Source: Sipunculus nudus
Lineage: Eukaryota; Annelida; Sipuncula; Golfingiida; Sipunculidae
Reading direction: 5' to 3'
DNA length: 64,000 bases
NCBI GenBank assembly: GCA_026874595.1
Contig: CM049308.1
Coordinates: forward strand, 15,498,001 to 15,562,000
Positions 12,201 to 22,299 of this stretch are shown piece by piece (the first letter of the stretch is position 1; the number at the start of each line of letters is the position of its first letter). A program made the position numbers and the translations under genes. The notes under the pieces are model-generated. The model did no database searches. It was not told the origin of the DNA and saw only the letters and a list, made by a program, of their open reading frames with translations.

Positions 12201-15200
12201 TCGTCTTGTGCATTTATAAAACACTAGTCTAAAGCTGTGTTTCCATGTGCATGTATATGCAAGAAAAATTGTTCATATGACTTTGTGTGGTGTTTTCAAG
12301 TGTCTGTCAGGATATGTGCGTGAAATTCGCCACAGGAGTGATTTTCAATCATAGGGGATTCAGGGTTAAAATGACATCACTCCACCATCATAATCATCTC
12401 TTGAGAAAGATCAGATAGATCTGCTGTACCACTATATACATCCGCCAGTTCATACATATACTCAAAAACTTGCACATAGAAACACAGCTATTTTTTCACA
12501 TATATATGCACATACGCATGTACATGCACATCAAAACACTACTTAAGGGGCCCAATCACCTATAAAGCATATTGAATTAACACAAAAAATAGCTTCTTCC
12601 CTTTAAAATAAATCTGTAACTGCCAAAATATTACCCTCAATCTGTTTGCTTACTCATGTAAACCAGTGTTAAAAACAGCAGACTGGACACAATCACAGGT
12701 GTCAACCTAAACACAGCGCATGTGGCCATGTGAATTGCAGAGCCACAACACGTATCAACCAGGAGATGCCCCAACTGACTTGGCCAAATAATGTAATACA
12801 TGTTCCAGCTGTCTGAAACAGGGTGTTGTGGCTTACAATTGAACCTGAGGTCATGTGGCCTTGTTGTAGTAAACAGGTAAACATTAACTGTGTTTACTGG
12901 CACACAGAGCCATAACAATTTGTTAAACAGCCTTATGTGAGGTCCTGAGACTGTGTGCTGGGATGGTTTTGATGGGAAACTTTTGCATAAAGAAAACTGA
13001 ACTGATAGTGTAAAAGAATAGGCATAATATTGCTCTTGATTATGTCCCTTTGATCAGTGAAATGTGCAGTTGAATGGCAATACTATTTTCAGATATATAT
13101 GTCATTGGAAATAGTCCAAACATTTTTCTGCCAGAGTTTAGTGTTGTAAATTAGTAGTTTACTTGTTCAGAAAAAAAAATGTTGTAAAATTCATTTACAG
13201 GGTTCATACAGGTCCTTCATAACCGTGAAAGTCCTAGAATTAAAATTTGTAGAGTTAAAGTATATGAATATCCTCAAATGTTTAGAAAAATAACCAGAAG
13301 TTAATAAAGTTCTTAAAATTTTGAGTTTGTGCAGTTCTATAGTTCAGTTTTACTGCTGGTGAGTGCTAAATGACAGGTGCACAGTGTAGTCTCAGTCTCT
13401 CAACTAATCTGCTCTCTTCATTCTCAATGTTTGGGTCACAAAATTTCAGATAACTTTGTGAATTTCATAACAAGTAATGGGGCATCAGGCATCGACATGA
13501 ACACATTTATTAATCACATGTCATCGCCATTCATCAGAAATTGTATGAGTAATCCAGAGATGGGTCCATGAAATCTGATGAATATGATCCTGTAAAGTAC
13601 TTCTGTTCTTTAAATTTGTTGAATTTTTAGCTCAGCTGACTATAAGTCATCTGAGCTATAGTCGTGGTCCATTGTCCGTCGTCCGTCCGTCTGTCCGTCC
13701 ATCCGTCCGTCCGTCCGTCCGTAGATGTGGCACGTTTTGAAACCGTAAGACCTAGGAATCCAAAATTCGGCATAATGTTAGATGTCCCCAAGATCTCCTA
13801 CTAAGCAGAAAACTGGGTCTTTGCAACTTCTTTCCTTTGAGAAATTAAGGAAAAACCTCAATTTTTTATTAAAAACCTATTTTCACACTTTAGGACTGCC
13901 TAATATCAAAACCACTTATCTGTTTTTCTTCATATTTACCATAAATATTCCTCTATATAGTTCCTATGTACATGCCAGAAATTATGTCTGTATTATTTAA
14001 TTTAAAAAAGTTCTGGGCCCAAACAAATTGCATTTTGAAAAAAATAAGGAAAGATATTTGATCACTTAACACAAAAAATTTTAAAGCTGTGGACCTTTTT
14101 TCCAGTAATATAACTTTAATTAATCAAAATTAAATTGTATACCCAAAATTAGATGAAAATCTTTTAAATTTTTTAAAATATTAATAAAAATAAAAAATTG
14201 GTACCTTAAATTTTGCCCAACTTTGACCATGGCACGTTTTTTTCCTGTAAGTACTGTGGATTTAATTTTCACAGCATGTTTTTGTCAGCATTTCAACTGT
14301 TAACACCAAAAATTTGAAACCAGTTGATCAAAAACTGTAGATTTTAATCAAGTTTTCAAGCACCTTGTAACATATTGTTTACATCAAGCTAGTGTTATGC
14401 AGTTTGCAAAAGCTCAGCTCCCCAGCTTCAGCTCTAAGTTCCTTAAATTCAGCATACAGTTAGATGTCTCCAAAATCCCCTACCATGCCAAGAATTTGGT
14501 CACTAGGACTTAATACCTTCGAGATATTAATGAAAAACTTCATTTTACCATTAAAAACCCATTGTTACACTTCAAGACTGCCTAATATCAAAACCACTGA
14601 TCTGACTTTAATCATAAACAATATACATATTTTTCATTCTCTATGCACATCCCAGAATGATGTCAGTATTGCGTAATTGTTTTAAGTTATGGGCCCAAAC
14701 ATAATGCACTTTGTAAAAAATCAAGAAATATATTTACTCCCTTAACAAGGGCATTGCTAGAGATTTTTTTGTCGGGGATGTAACATTATTTAATCAAGAT
14801 TCAATTGAATACCCAAAATTAGTTCTTAATTTTTCAAATTTTATAAGTTATTAGTATAAATGTAAAATTAGTACCTTAAATTTTGCCCAACTGTGACCAT
14901 GGCACGTTTGTTTCCTGTGAACACTGTTGATATAATTTTCATATCATGCACACATAAGGATTTCAGCTTTTTAGCTTAGAAAGCTGAAAGAAATTGGCCA
15001 AAAATTGTAGCTTTTATTAATGTTTTTTATGAGACCCTGTCAGACTTTGGCTCTCTCCAGCCCCTCTTGAGTCACCTGTATGTTGACCTTGTTGACCTTT
15101 CATCAAATTATGCACGCTTGAGGCGAGGCATACAGGAATCCAGGCAGCTTATGGCCAGCCACAGTTGATCCAGGTGTCCAACCCAACTCATCTAGTAGTT

Positions 15201-18200
15201 TTAACCAACAACATAACAATAAACAACAAATTAATAAATTTTTATTGGTTTTTAATAAAAAATTAAAGAAAAATAGAAAAGGAATTTGTTAGTTTATAAT
15301 AACAGGAAATTAACTTGCAGTTACTGATGATATAAGAATCTTGTATCAATGGGTAGAATGTCACATATTCCAAATAACACCATGCAGTCACCTATGGCAT
15401 TTTTCAATTCAATTTTAATGATAAAGAAGTAAATCATATTATTCATTACTAATCATTAGGGATCATATGAAGGAAATAAATGATAGACAAAGATGCAGTT
15501 GATAATATTAATCTAGATTCCTACTGTGTCTAGTGTGTACATTGATGTGAAATTAGTCCAAAATTAATTTTTTACAGTTATTTTTTAATATAAATAAAAG
15601 CCATAAAACCAGGTACTTATGATCATTATTTAATTGTGTGAATTTTGTATATTCTGGATTCTCAACATCATTGTTTGGTGAAAATTGAATAAATACCAGA
15701 CATGGTGCGAATACTTTGTAATTGTATTTAAATACAAATATGATTATGTACTCCATTATAAAATTTCTTGCATAAAGAATGGGAATTCAGGTAAAAATAT
15801 AAGTATATGAATACTCGTGCAAATACTTTCAAAATGTATTCATGAATGCATTCATGAATATATTCTTTAATATTATTTTAATAATCATATCAGTTATATT
15901 TCATTTTAAAAAATCATATGATTCTCTTATTATTTTTAATAAAAATTATATTTGGGACAATATTTGTAATTTTTTTTAATAAATAGTTAAACTCTTATAT
16001 TATATGTTCTGCTTATAAGTTATATGGCCAAGTCAAAATCTGTGTGACAATAGTACTCCAATTGTTAATAAAATAAATGAAATCAATCCTCTTCCCTGTC
16101 TCCAAAGGTACTATCAAAATCATACATAAGCTAAACAACAACAACTCATAATACAGCTTATTTTTATTACCACACAAAACCAGCATGTGCCTCATTTCTA
16201 AATAATATTTTTTTATCATATATAACAGCTGAGCGTCGTGACCCATAGGTCCCTTGTTTTTAGCATGAACCAGTGATTTAAATTATTACATCTGTCATGG
16301 GTTCAGTTCATATTGTAACTTAAGCCTGTTCTAAGCATGCAGCAAAGATAAGCATTAAGTTCTTTTTATTAAGTTACCAATTTTAAAATCACCCTTTCGG
16401 ACAGAGGTAATGTCTACTCAGAAAAAAACAGGTAAGCACTGTGAGTCAGCCAGGACTTCATGTCTCAACAGAAAAAAAACTCTAAAATCAAAATTTGTTG
16501 CATTTCAAGGAAACACTTTCTGTTTACATCTCACATGCTCATGCATACAAAATATTATTTATTCCATGAAATCCTTACTACAAACACCTGTGTTTAAGTC
16601 ATGTGCCTTAAAAAAATTCTTTTCCGTTATATTTGAATGGACTACTTTACCCTCTTTGTTAAATTGTATCCTATGGCACCATTGTGTCCAGAACACCAGT
16701 GCATTGTGGGGTTTGAATATCATTGCCCATAACCCATAACCAGAAGAGTCGCATTCTTGTGAGTCCAATTCTGCGCAGTGTGTTTTAAAAAAAGTAAGAA
16801 TTTTAAGCGTTTGTCATCTATCAGCTGAACTCCGCATGTGCCTAAAAATGTGTTTTGCTGCAGGACATGGAAATTATCCCCAATTAATGGCATAATGTTG
16901 TGTCAGGATTTGATTTATAATCATACCAGTATACCCTCATCAGTCAATTCTGGTGTATCAATCATGGCATCCCTGCATTTTAAGTGTAATCCTATCAGGG
17001 TGAAGTGTTCCAATAAAACTCTTGTATACCCAGTTTTGCCTCTGTGTAATCTATCATTAGACCTAAAAATAAGAATATCCTGAAGAAAAGGAATTACATA
17101 TGTAGTCATAATGCACTAGTGAATTCATTTCAATAATTTTTTTTCAAATTAAGATATGAAATAATAAAAGAATTATGTTAAGAAGTATTATTTATAGCAG
17201 TAACAATACCAGCCCCAATTCAAACTTGTTGAAAACAGCATGTGTATATGGATCACATTGTGTAATTATATGGCACATTAATTAAAATATTATATAATAT
17301 TTTTTATTAAACAGGTATCTCCATTTGGAGATCAGGCTTTGTTTGCCCTGTATATATATGTAGAAGTGTTGTTAATGTTTATGAAATGGGTATTTCCATT
17401 TGATATTGTATAAATGAAAATATTGAACCAGAAACACCAGTGTGATGTGCAAAAAGAGAAATTCATAAACAAGATTGCCCAATTTATAATTAAAAATCGT
17501 CAGATTGATTTTATGCATGTGTTAAATTCATCAAAATGTTTTAATGTAGACATCTCTATTTTCTATTGTCTCTCTTTAAAGAATAACAAATGATGCGAGA
17601 GAAGATGAGATGGAACAGAATCTGCAGGAGGTCAGCGGTATGATCGGTAACCTGCGCAACATGGCAATAGACATGGGTAATGAGATTGGAACACAGAACA
17701 AACAGGTGGACAGGATCAATCAAAAGGTCAGTCAGTGCAGGGTCAGGGTCATTACAAGGTTATATTAAGCTCAGTCAAATGCAAGGTCAAGGTCATGACA
17801 AGATCTTGGTACATATTGTTTGTATCTATCAAAAATAAGCTTATTTATTTAAAGCAATATATCAAAGTCATATTAAGGTCAATCAAATGCAAGGTCATGG
17901 TCATGGCAAGATCATGTTACATATTGATTGTATCTGTCAAAAATCAGCTTATATATTAAAGCAAAATATCACAGTCAGTTTGACCAGTGATCCACTGGCA
18001 TAAATAATTAAAATGTAACATAGAAAATAAGGTATTGGTCTTGTAAAATGAAAATGTTACATAGCAAAACTTGGTCATGGTCTTGAAAATGACATTTTAT
18101 TATGCAAATAACTGTCACTTTCCCTGATATGACTGTTGATTTATTTATTAACAGATTTGCCAATTATGGTTGATTAATGAAGATTTCCTAATAATGTTAT

Positions 18201-21200
18201 TAAAGAATAAAATTTTTAACTTGTGGCTTCATACAGATAATCAGATTTTAAAGTTATGGCTCAAAAACAGATTTGTCAATTCTAGTCGGAGATATAACAA
18301 TTACTAAATTGCAAACTGAAAACCATGATATGTTAACTATTGCTTCAAATCAATAATTGTAAAATTTATGCCTTTAAAAATTGTTATTAGTCAAATTAGG
18401 GCTTTCAAAATAAATATGTATATTTTGTCTAATTTTAAAGGTAATATGTTAATTATGACTTTTTTAGTAACATACTGTTTGATACCTAGTTTATTTGTTT
18501 GGCCGTTTGACTTGTTTTTGTAATCTTTGGATCTGAAGAGAGCCCATGGTGAAATGATGCATATTTGCTGTTGAGTGGAGAAAGTCACATCATTGGTTTA
18601 CATAAGTCATGATATATGAAATAAGTTATTCTTTGGTTTTATGTCATATTTGATCTAGTTCTTGTAATCTAGATTGATTACTATCTTTAAATGAATTGAG
18701 AATGTATTTATAAATGATGCACTTACATCATTCATGACAGACAACTCCTACTTTCATAATTTTTTCTGTAGCTCTCTGATCTATGATTGATTTAATACTT
18801 GGAATGCTTTTGGAGTAAATTCAGTAAAGAGGAATTTTAGAGTGACTTTAGCATCAATATGAAGTATAACGATTAATAATACACTTCCAGAGATACACCC
18901 TTTGAGGTTATACCTTTCATGCTGAATACCAGATAATTCTATATATTTAATGAAACTTTAGGCTAATTATCTTGTGTTTTTTGGTGTATGCAGAGAAAGT
19001 ACTTCAAGGATAACAGTAACTAGAAAACAATTTCATGTCCCTGTAGACTGTGCAAGATTTTGCCCAGTATATCTGCCATACTATGAACAATAGTGATGAC
19101 TGTTTAGTACGTTGATTTCAGGCAACATCCAATCAGAGCCGTATCGAGGCAGCCAATCAGAGAGCCACGAAGCTGCTGAAGGAATGAGGAGCTTAACGCT
19201 CCCCACTGTTGGAGGGATGGCACTTCCCCCATCCCACTCTTTCGTCCCTCCGTTTCTCTTTTAAAACCCTGCTTCTCAAAGGCTCCCCCTGGTGTTCTTT
19301 TCTGTCCAGTGATGTATTGTGTGGTGTTTTATTTCAATGTGACCTTACTTTATTTCTTTCAGACCTGTTTCCTCCCTTGGAGGGCTGTACATAGTCACAT
19401 AGGTGGTTTTGTTTAGACACATATGTTACCAGTATATATGTTCTATGCATCATTGCAGCTGACTGGGCATTTTTTGCAGGCTTCAGAACCTGCCATTCTA
19501 TGGTTAAGGGCAACATCCCATAATGCATTGATTTATATGACATCAGTCATAGTCGTGAAAGCAGAGGCATGTTGCTCGAACAAGCTCAAAATAAATTTCT
19601 CACACTTTGCTAGACATTATTTTGCAGTTAAAGCTACAAGGTTTACTTATTATCATATACCTCCATAAGTATCTGCTGAACTGAAAATTAGATCAATTCA
19701 TTCTCGCTTATCTTTGCGGAAGAAAAATCACTGGTTTCTACAACACTGGCTGGTTCCAGTGAGCCCATTATGAGTAGACTCGGGTACTAGCCAAGACAAG
19801 AGGAGATGACCGGAGGCAAGACAGGAAACCATTCTTATCAGACGTGAGCCCAGTCTGTGAGAGGCCATATTTTTTCGAGATCGTGTCAGTACAGAATTAT
19901 ATGGTCAGTCAGAGGGGTCAACTAAAGCTACAGACAGGGGTCCATGGGTTTGCTGTTAAAATACTAAAGATTATGAAAAAAGAAGTTTGCATTTATTATC
20001 TTGGCATACCATGTTATCATTAATAGGTAAACACAAACAAAAAGTCGGCATTTTAATCCCCAGTGTAATAATTAGTTTTATACACACAGAAATTCCTCCG
20101 CCTTGAAACAGTTTTGGATATATTTACCAAAAGTTAAAATATTTGATTAAAATAATATAAACAAGATAAAGACAAGCCCATTACTTAAATCTGCACCTTG
20201 AAAGCTCACCAGAAAAAGCAGACTTGTGCAGTCAGAATATTCACTTAAAACCATAGGAAACAAAAAAAAACTGAAAATTTATCAAATTCTGGTTTGCTCC
20301 TGCATAACTGAGCTGTCTGTCATGTAAATTTTCATAAATTAATCAGATTGCTTACCACAAGAATACTGGTATAACCTAAATTCCACATTTATACTAAGAG
20401 TCCTGTTACTCTGCCTGTCAGCAATATTAGTAACAGATTTGGTCTCCAGGTGGCATTGCCCTCAGTGTGGTGAAAGACCACTGGCTTCTTGCCATAGGGC
20501 TATAATGTTCATCATTAAAAAATTCTTAATTACATTATGAATTTTTTGTCTTTTGGGGTTTCCTCTGAATATTCTGACCCGACTTGTGCTTCCGATCATG
20601 CAAAGTAAGGAGTTTTACTGTAGGCAAGCAAGGCAAATTGTTTGAGCAACCAGCCCTGATGTTTAAATTTATATTAATTATTTTATGCAATCAATAATTT
20701 AAAACCTATCAGAGTGGAAATTTGTATATGTATTAGACACATGCATCATCGTCTGTTGAACTTTGGACCATCCCAAGTGAGATATTGCCTTTTAAACTCT
20801 TCTTTGTATATTCTTTATTTATATCTGTTGCTGTTCAATTATTTTCACATGGGTTTCAGCATTTTCAGTTGATAACATCATGGGATATAAGAGTCAATGT
20901 GTAAGTAGGTAGACATGGGTAGCTGTGATCACAAATCCTCCGGACTGTTGTGGTAGCTGTACCTGGTGTTGTTTAGTTGTTGCTGTAATCCGTGACAAAA
21001 TGTCCTGGTGCCGTTGAGCAGAAAAGATGTCCACTTTAAGAAATGTGGAGATTAGTTCCATTGGCATTTTGTCTATGGATAGTTCTTTTAATGTTTTGTC
21101 ACAAACTTAGTTGTGTACCTCTGCGGTCAGCTACAAAGCATCCTGAGCCTTCATGGGAACCCCAATAATGATATATTTTATCCATTTTGGATAAGTTGAA

Positions 21201-21662
21201 CACATTCACATCAGTATTATTCTGCAAAGTCTTTATTGAAATAAAATTACAATTATAATTTCTACAAAAGAAAAATTATTTAATTGAATAAAGTTTCTGT
21301 TACACACATATGCAGACAGTATGTCCCAAGTCTCAGTTACCCCTGATAAAATAGCCAGCATGGCATGGTCTTAGTTTCATTGACCGCATAGTCAACGTTT
21401 TAAAGAGTCTCAGTTACCCATGTGTACCTTCACTCACTTTCAGTGTTTTGATTTATTTACAGGAGTGTATTCAGTTTATACAGCATGTGTTCACTTCAGC
21501 TGAGCTGCAATTTCTGTGGTATTTTTTCTGTTTACACGGTGTATTCATTTTATGATTTTGGTTTGACCTTTTGTTCACCTTGACCCATCACAGGCCGAAT
21601 CCTTGGATAACCGAGTACAGGCAGCAAACAAGAGAGCTCACAAGATATTGCGGAACCAATAA
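1399..21662 (+). CDS. SNAP25/SNAP23-like: SNAP-25/SNAP-23 family Qbc-SNARE gene, exons 4 to 8 (5' part outside window)
   Basis: Spliced coding region: 1399-1447, then 3107-3224 or 4286-4403, then 12058-12192, 17582-17726, and finally 19122-19187 or 21594-21662. All junctions have AG acceptors and GT donors and the phases join without a break. Family proteins sit on the plasma membrane and give two of the four helices of the SNARE bundle that drives exocytosis. Seen here: the end of helix 1 with its layer-0 glutamine (exon 4) and C-terminal half (exon 5), the cysteine cluster used for palmitoylation (CCGLCV), a linker (exon 6), and helix 2 (exons 7-8) with the motif [12 protein letters not shown] and layer-0 glutamine in GTQNKQ. 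The linker KNFERG and the CVCPW form of the cysteine cluster look more like SNAP-23, while most of the rest fits SNAP-25, as expected of a pre-duplication invertebrate gene. Exons 1-3 were not found in the first 1.4 kb. Confidence 0.93.
1510..1602. mobile_element. Very short MITE-like inverted repeat
   Basis: TACAGTAAACACTCACTAAT at the left and TACAATGAAACTTTCCATAT at the right (other strand) resemble each other and the ends of the 886-1282 element. It is only about 93 bp, so it may be a deletion derivative. Confidence 0.35.
1603..2699. other. SNAP gene intron 4, no feature seen
   Basis: AT-rich intronic sequence with a short TA run near 1749-1762. No exon-like frame with splice sites was found. 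Confidence 0.5.
2700..2962 (+). repeat. Tandem repeat, about 48-bp unit, about 5 copies
   Basis: Successive units contain TTTGGTTGATAGTATATTCT followed by GCAAACCATTGAACTACCCC. The last three copies are nearly identical and the first two are diverged. It ends about 150 bp before the first alternative exon 5. Confidence 0.85.
3107..3224 (+). CDS. SNAP25/SNAP23-like: SNAP-25-like alternative exon 5, first copy (118 nt)
   Basis: The acceptor TTACCCAG ends at 3106 and the donor GTAAGC starts at 3225. It is 118 nt, the size of vertebrate SNAP-25 exon 5. It encodes the C-terminal half of SNARE helix 1 and the cysteine cluster, beginning [18 protein letters not shown] and ending [11 protein letters not shown]. 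Four cysteines are present, at positions equal to human 84, 85, 88 and 90; Trp replaces the cysteine at 92. By human numbering the core-layer residues are L57, I60, M64, M67, M71, T74, L78 and M81, so layers +4, +6 and +8 depart from the usual I/A/L. It differs from the second copy at 15 of about 40 residues. A 48-bp tandem repeat ends about 150 bp upstream. Confidence 0.9.
3225..4285. other. Intron between the two alternative exons 5
   Basis: 1061 bp. The pyrimidine-poor acceptor of the second exon lies at its end. I see no repeat array or third exon-5 copy here. It is far longer than the spacing at which donor and acceptor would interfere sterically. Confidence 0.7.
4286..4403 (+). CDS. SNAP25/SNAP23-like: SNAP-25-like alternative exon 5, second copy (118 nt)
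   Basis: The acceptor GTTAAACAG ends at 4285 and the donor GTAAGA starts at 4404. It is again exactly 118 nt with the same phases as the copy at 3107-3224, and lies 1061 bp downstream of it. It encodes [18 protein letters not shown] and ends [11 protein letters not shown], nearer to the consensus family sequence than the first copy. Layer residues are the canonical I67, A74 and L81. Only three cysteines are present (84, 85, 88) because position 90 is Leu, as in fly and nematode SNAP-25. The tract before the acceptor is poor in pyrimidines, which fits a regulated exon. Using both copies would add 236 nt and shift the frame. Confidence 0.92.
4404..5101. other. SNAP gene intron 5, left part, no feature seen
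   Basis: The open frame just after exon 5 (4417-4692) has a hydrophobic, low-complexity translation with no family resemblance and is taken as chance. Confidence 0.5.
6178..6226 (+). repeat. CT/CA microsatellite
   Basis: A run of CT dinucleotides followed by CA dinucleotides inside the spacer of the foldback element. Confidence 0.9.
7680..8300 (+). repeat. Tandem units of about 280 bp in the right arm of the foldback element
   Basis: GGTGGCGCCACC occurs at 7720-7731, 7849-7860, 7998-8009 and 8276-8287, with a decayed copy near 8128. Between them, TATGATAAAGAGCTATGTGA and GGCAGACAAACAGATGG recur in order, showing two to three tandem copies. Confidence 0.8.
8606..9753. other. SNAP gene intron 5, no feature seen
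   Basis: AT-rich, without a clear repeat or exon. Confidence 0.45.
9754..10198. mobile_element. hAT-like MITE related to 43447-43734
   Basis: It begins with CAGTGAC and ends CGTCATCAATG. The inside is made of variants of GGACTTGGACTCAAGAGTC on both strands, like the copy at 43447-43734. I saw no clear target duplication. Confidence 0.5.
10199..12057. other. SNAP gene intron 5, right part
   Basis: Mostly unremarkable AT-rich sequence. It holds a short duplication of TACAAGTGTATGATAATATA near 11610 and a TA-rich stretch near 11895-11925. No exon seen. Confidence 0.45.
12058..12192 (+). CDS. SNAP25/SNAP23-like: SNAP-25-like exon 6 (linker, 135 nt)
   Basis: The acceptor CACTCAG ends at 12057 and the donor GTACTT starts at 12193. 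The 135 nt keep the phase (2 in, 2 out). The product is the linker between the palmitoylated cysteine cluster and SNARE helix 2. It starts [14 protein letters not shown], resembling the SNAP-23 linker motif KNFE..Y..TW, and ends [19 protein letters not shown], resembling invertebrate SNAP-25. The linker spans the bundle and carries membrane-anchoring information in the family. Confidence 0.92.
12193..13629. other. SNAP gene intron 6, left part
   Basis: No exon seen. The segment around 12,650-12,920 shows weak similarity on the opposite strand to 50,735-50,900 and may be an old dispersed repeat. Confidence 0.4.
13630..16260 (+). mobile_element. Full-length Helentron-like (HINE) element, family A, copy 1
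   Basis: It starts GCTCAGCTGACTATAAGTC, a hairpin closed by CTGAGC, followed by a tandem GTCC(GT) tract. The interior has two direct repeats about 684 bp apart, each starting GTTAGATGTC. It ends CAGCTGAGC, a palindrome (here mutated to GACCCATAGGTC) and CCTTGTTT. It matches 59831-62470 along its whole length. The 5' GCTCAGCTG is inverted by CAGCTGAGC near the 3' end, an asymmetric arrangement like that described for Helitron2/Helentron elements. It has no protein-coding capacity and is therefore non-autonomous. Confidence 0.75.
13676..13722 (+). repeat. GTCC-rich microsatellite near the 5' end of the family A element
   Basis: A run of GTCCGTCC/GTCTGTCC units. Equivalent tracts occur at about 59875-59906 and 62833-62870. 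Confidence 0.85.
16400..16760 (+). repeat. Dispersed repeat, also present inverted near 53,860-54,150
   Basis: The segments ATTTCAAGGAAACAC, CTGTTTACAT and CCAGTGCATTGTG recur in the same order on the opposite strand at 54,150 down to 53,860. The family is not recognised. Its chance open frames are not taken as genes. Confidence 0.55.
16761..17581. other. SNAP gene intron 6, right part, no feature seen
   Basis: AT-rich, no exon apart from exon 7 at its end. Confidence 0.45.
17582..17726 (+). CDS. SNAP25/SNAP23-like: SNAP-25-like exon 7 (SNARE helix 2, 145 nt)
   Basis: The acceptor CTCTTTAAAG ends at 17581 and the donor GTCAGT starts at 17727. The first base completes a Lys codon from exon 6, and the exon ends on a codon boundary. 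It encodes the t-SNARE coiled coil of helix 2: [17 protein letters not shown], then [18 protein letters not shown], then [12 protein letters not shown]. The layer-0 glutamine (human Q174) is present and the neighbouring hydrophobic layers are conserved (V178, I181). This is the most conserved segment of the family and anchors the gene assignment. Confidence 0.96.
17755..17985 (+). repeat. Tandem duplication, two units of about 110 bp
   Basis: TATTAAGCTCAGTCAAATGC at about 17762 recurs as TATTAAGGTCAATCAAATGC at about 17872, each followed by AAGGTCA-rich sequence and an AAAAAT(A/C)AGCTTAT segment. It starts just after exon 7. Confidence 0.75.
17986..19121. other. SNAP gene intron 7, no feature seen
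   Basis: AT-rich, no additional exon identified. Confidence 0.45.
19122..19187 (+). CDS. SNAP25/SNAP23-like: SNAP-25-like alternative terminal exon 8, first copy
   Basis: The acceptor GTTGATTTCAG ends at 19121. The exon reads [19 protein letters not shown] then KE and stops with TGA at 19185-19187. It joins exon 7 in phase 0 and finishes SNARE helix 2, equal to human residues from 185 on. Layer residues are A185, N188, I192, A195, A199 and L202. A candidate polyadenylation signal AATAAA lies at 19590-19595, which would give a 3' UTR of about 0.4 kb. A second complete exon 8 follows 2.4 kb downstream. Confidence 0.92.
   Translation, partial: ATSNQSRIEAANQRATKLLKE
19188..19595 (+). promoter_or_regulatory. 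Candidate 3' UTR and polyadenylation signal of the first terminal exon
   Basis: Non-coding sequence after the TGA of the first exon 8, with AATAAA at 19590-19595. No transcript evidence is available. Confidence 0.4.
19596..21593. other. Region between the two alternative terminal exons, no feature seen
   Basis: AT-rich. It acts as intron for transcripts ending at the second exon 8 and as downstream flank for those ending at the first. Confidence 0.45.
21594..21662 (+). CDS. SNAP25/SNAP23-like: SNAP-25-like alternative terminal exon 8, second copy
   Basis: The acceptor CCCATCACAG ends at 21593. The exon reads [20 protein letters not shown] then NQ and stops with TAA at 21660-21662. It has the same phase as the first exon 8 and covers the same end of SNARE helix 2, one residue longer. 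Layer residues are A185, L188, V192, A195, A199 and I202, so layers +4, +5 and +8 differ from the first copy while +6 and +7 are kept. The intact frame, acceptor and helix periodicity argue for a functional alternative last exon, not a dead duplicate. An AATAAA signal follows at 21958-21963. Confidence 0.9.
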   Translation, partial: AESLDNRVQAANKRAHKILRNQ

Positions 21663-22268
21663 AACCATGTAATTACTGAGATTACGAATAACTGTCATGA
21701 GTGATGAAGACAATCAGATATGAAGAACCATCATCGCTGACTTCAGAAGTTGATCCATCCATCATCACAGAGTTACTATTATTTAACTTGTATGGCAGAT
21801 GCACTACAAGGATGTAGTCCAACAGCATCAGTATGAGAGAATCCTCTGGTCAGGGACATCACAAAGCATATCTAATAAGATAACACCCTGCGCCAGGAGG
21901 AAACCAGTGCCATTAAAAAAAACATAGACTGGAGCTGCTTATTTAAAAAAAATATACAATAAAAGGAATTTTTTTACAGAAGTTGACAGAGATGGTTCTA
22001 ATGTGAAACATATCCATTATTGGAAAAATACTTTAAAGCTCCAGGATAGTACCACAGAAAAAAATTTGTTTTCACTATTGTACAGAAAATCAGACAAACT
22101 TTTACAAAATGTTAGAGCCACACACTTGTGCAATATATCTGTATGTTTATATATCTGCATGTTAATGAACTGTTTATTAAAACATAATCCCCAGTAGTTG
22201 TAGTTATTTTGTTTGAAATAATTAGAAAACCTTATCATTTTGCATAAATTATAGCTTTTATGTAACTG

Positions 22269-22299
<31 letters not shown>

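Noticed and set aside
16410..16739. 109-codon frame in SNAP intron 6
   Set aside because: Falls within a dispersed repeat that recurs inverted near 54 kb, without a conserved frame.
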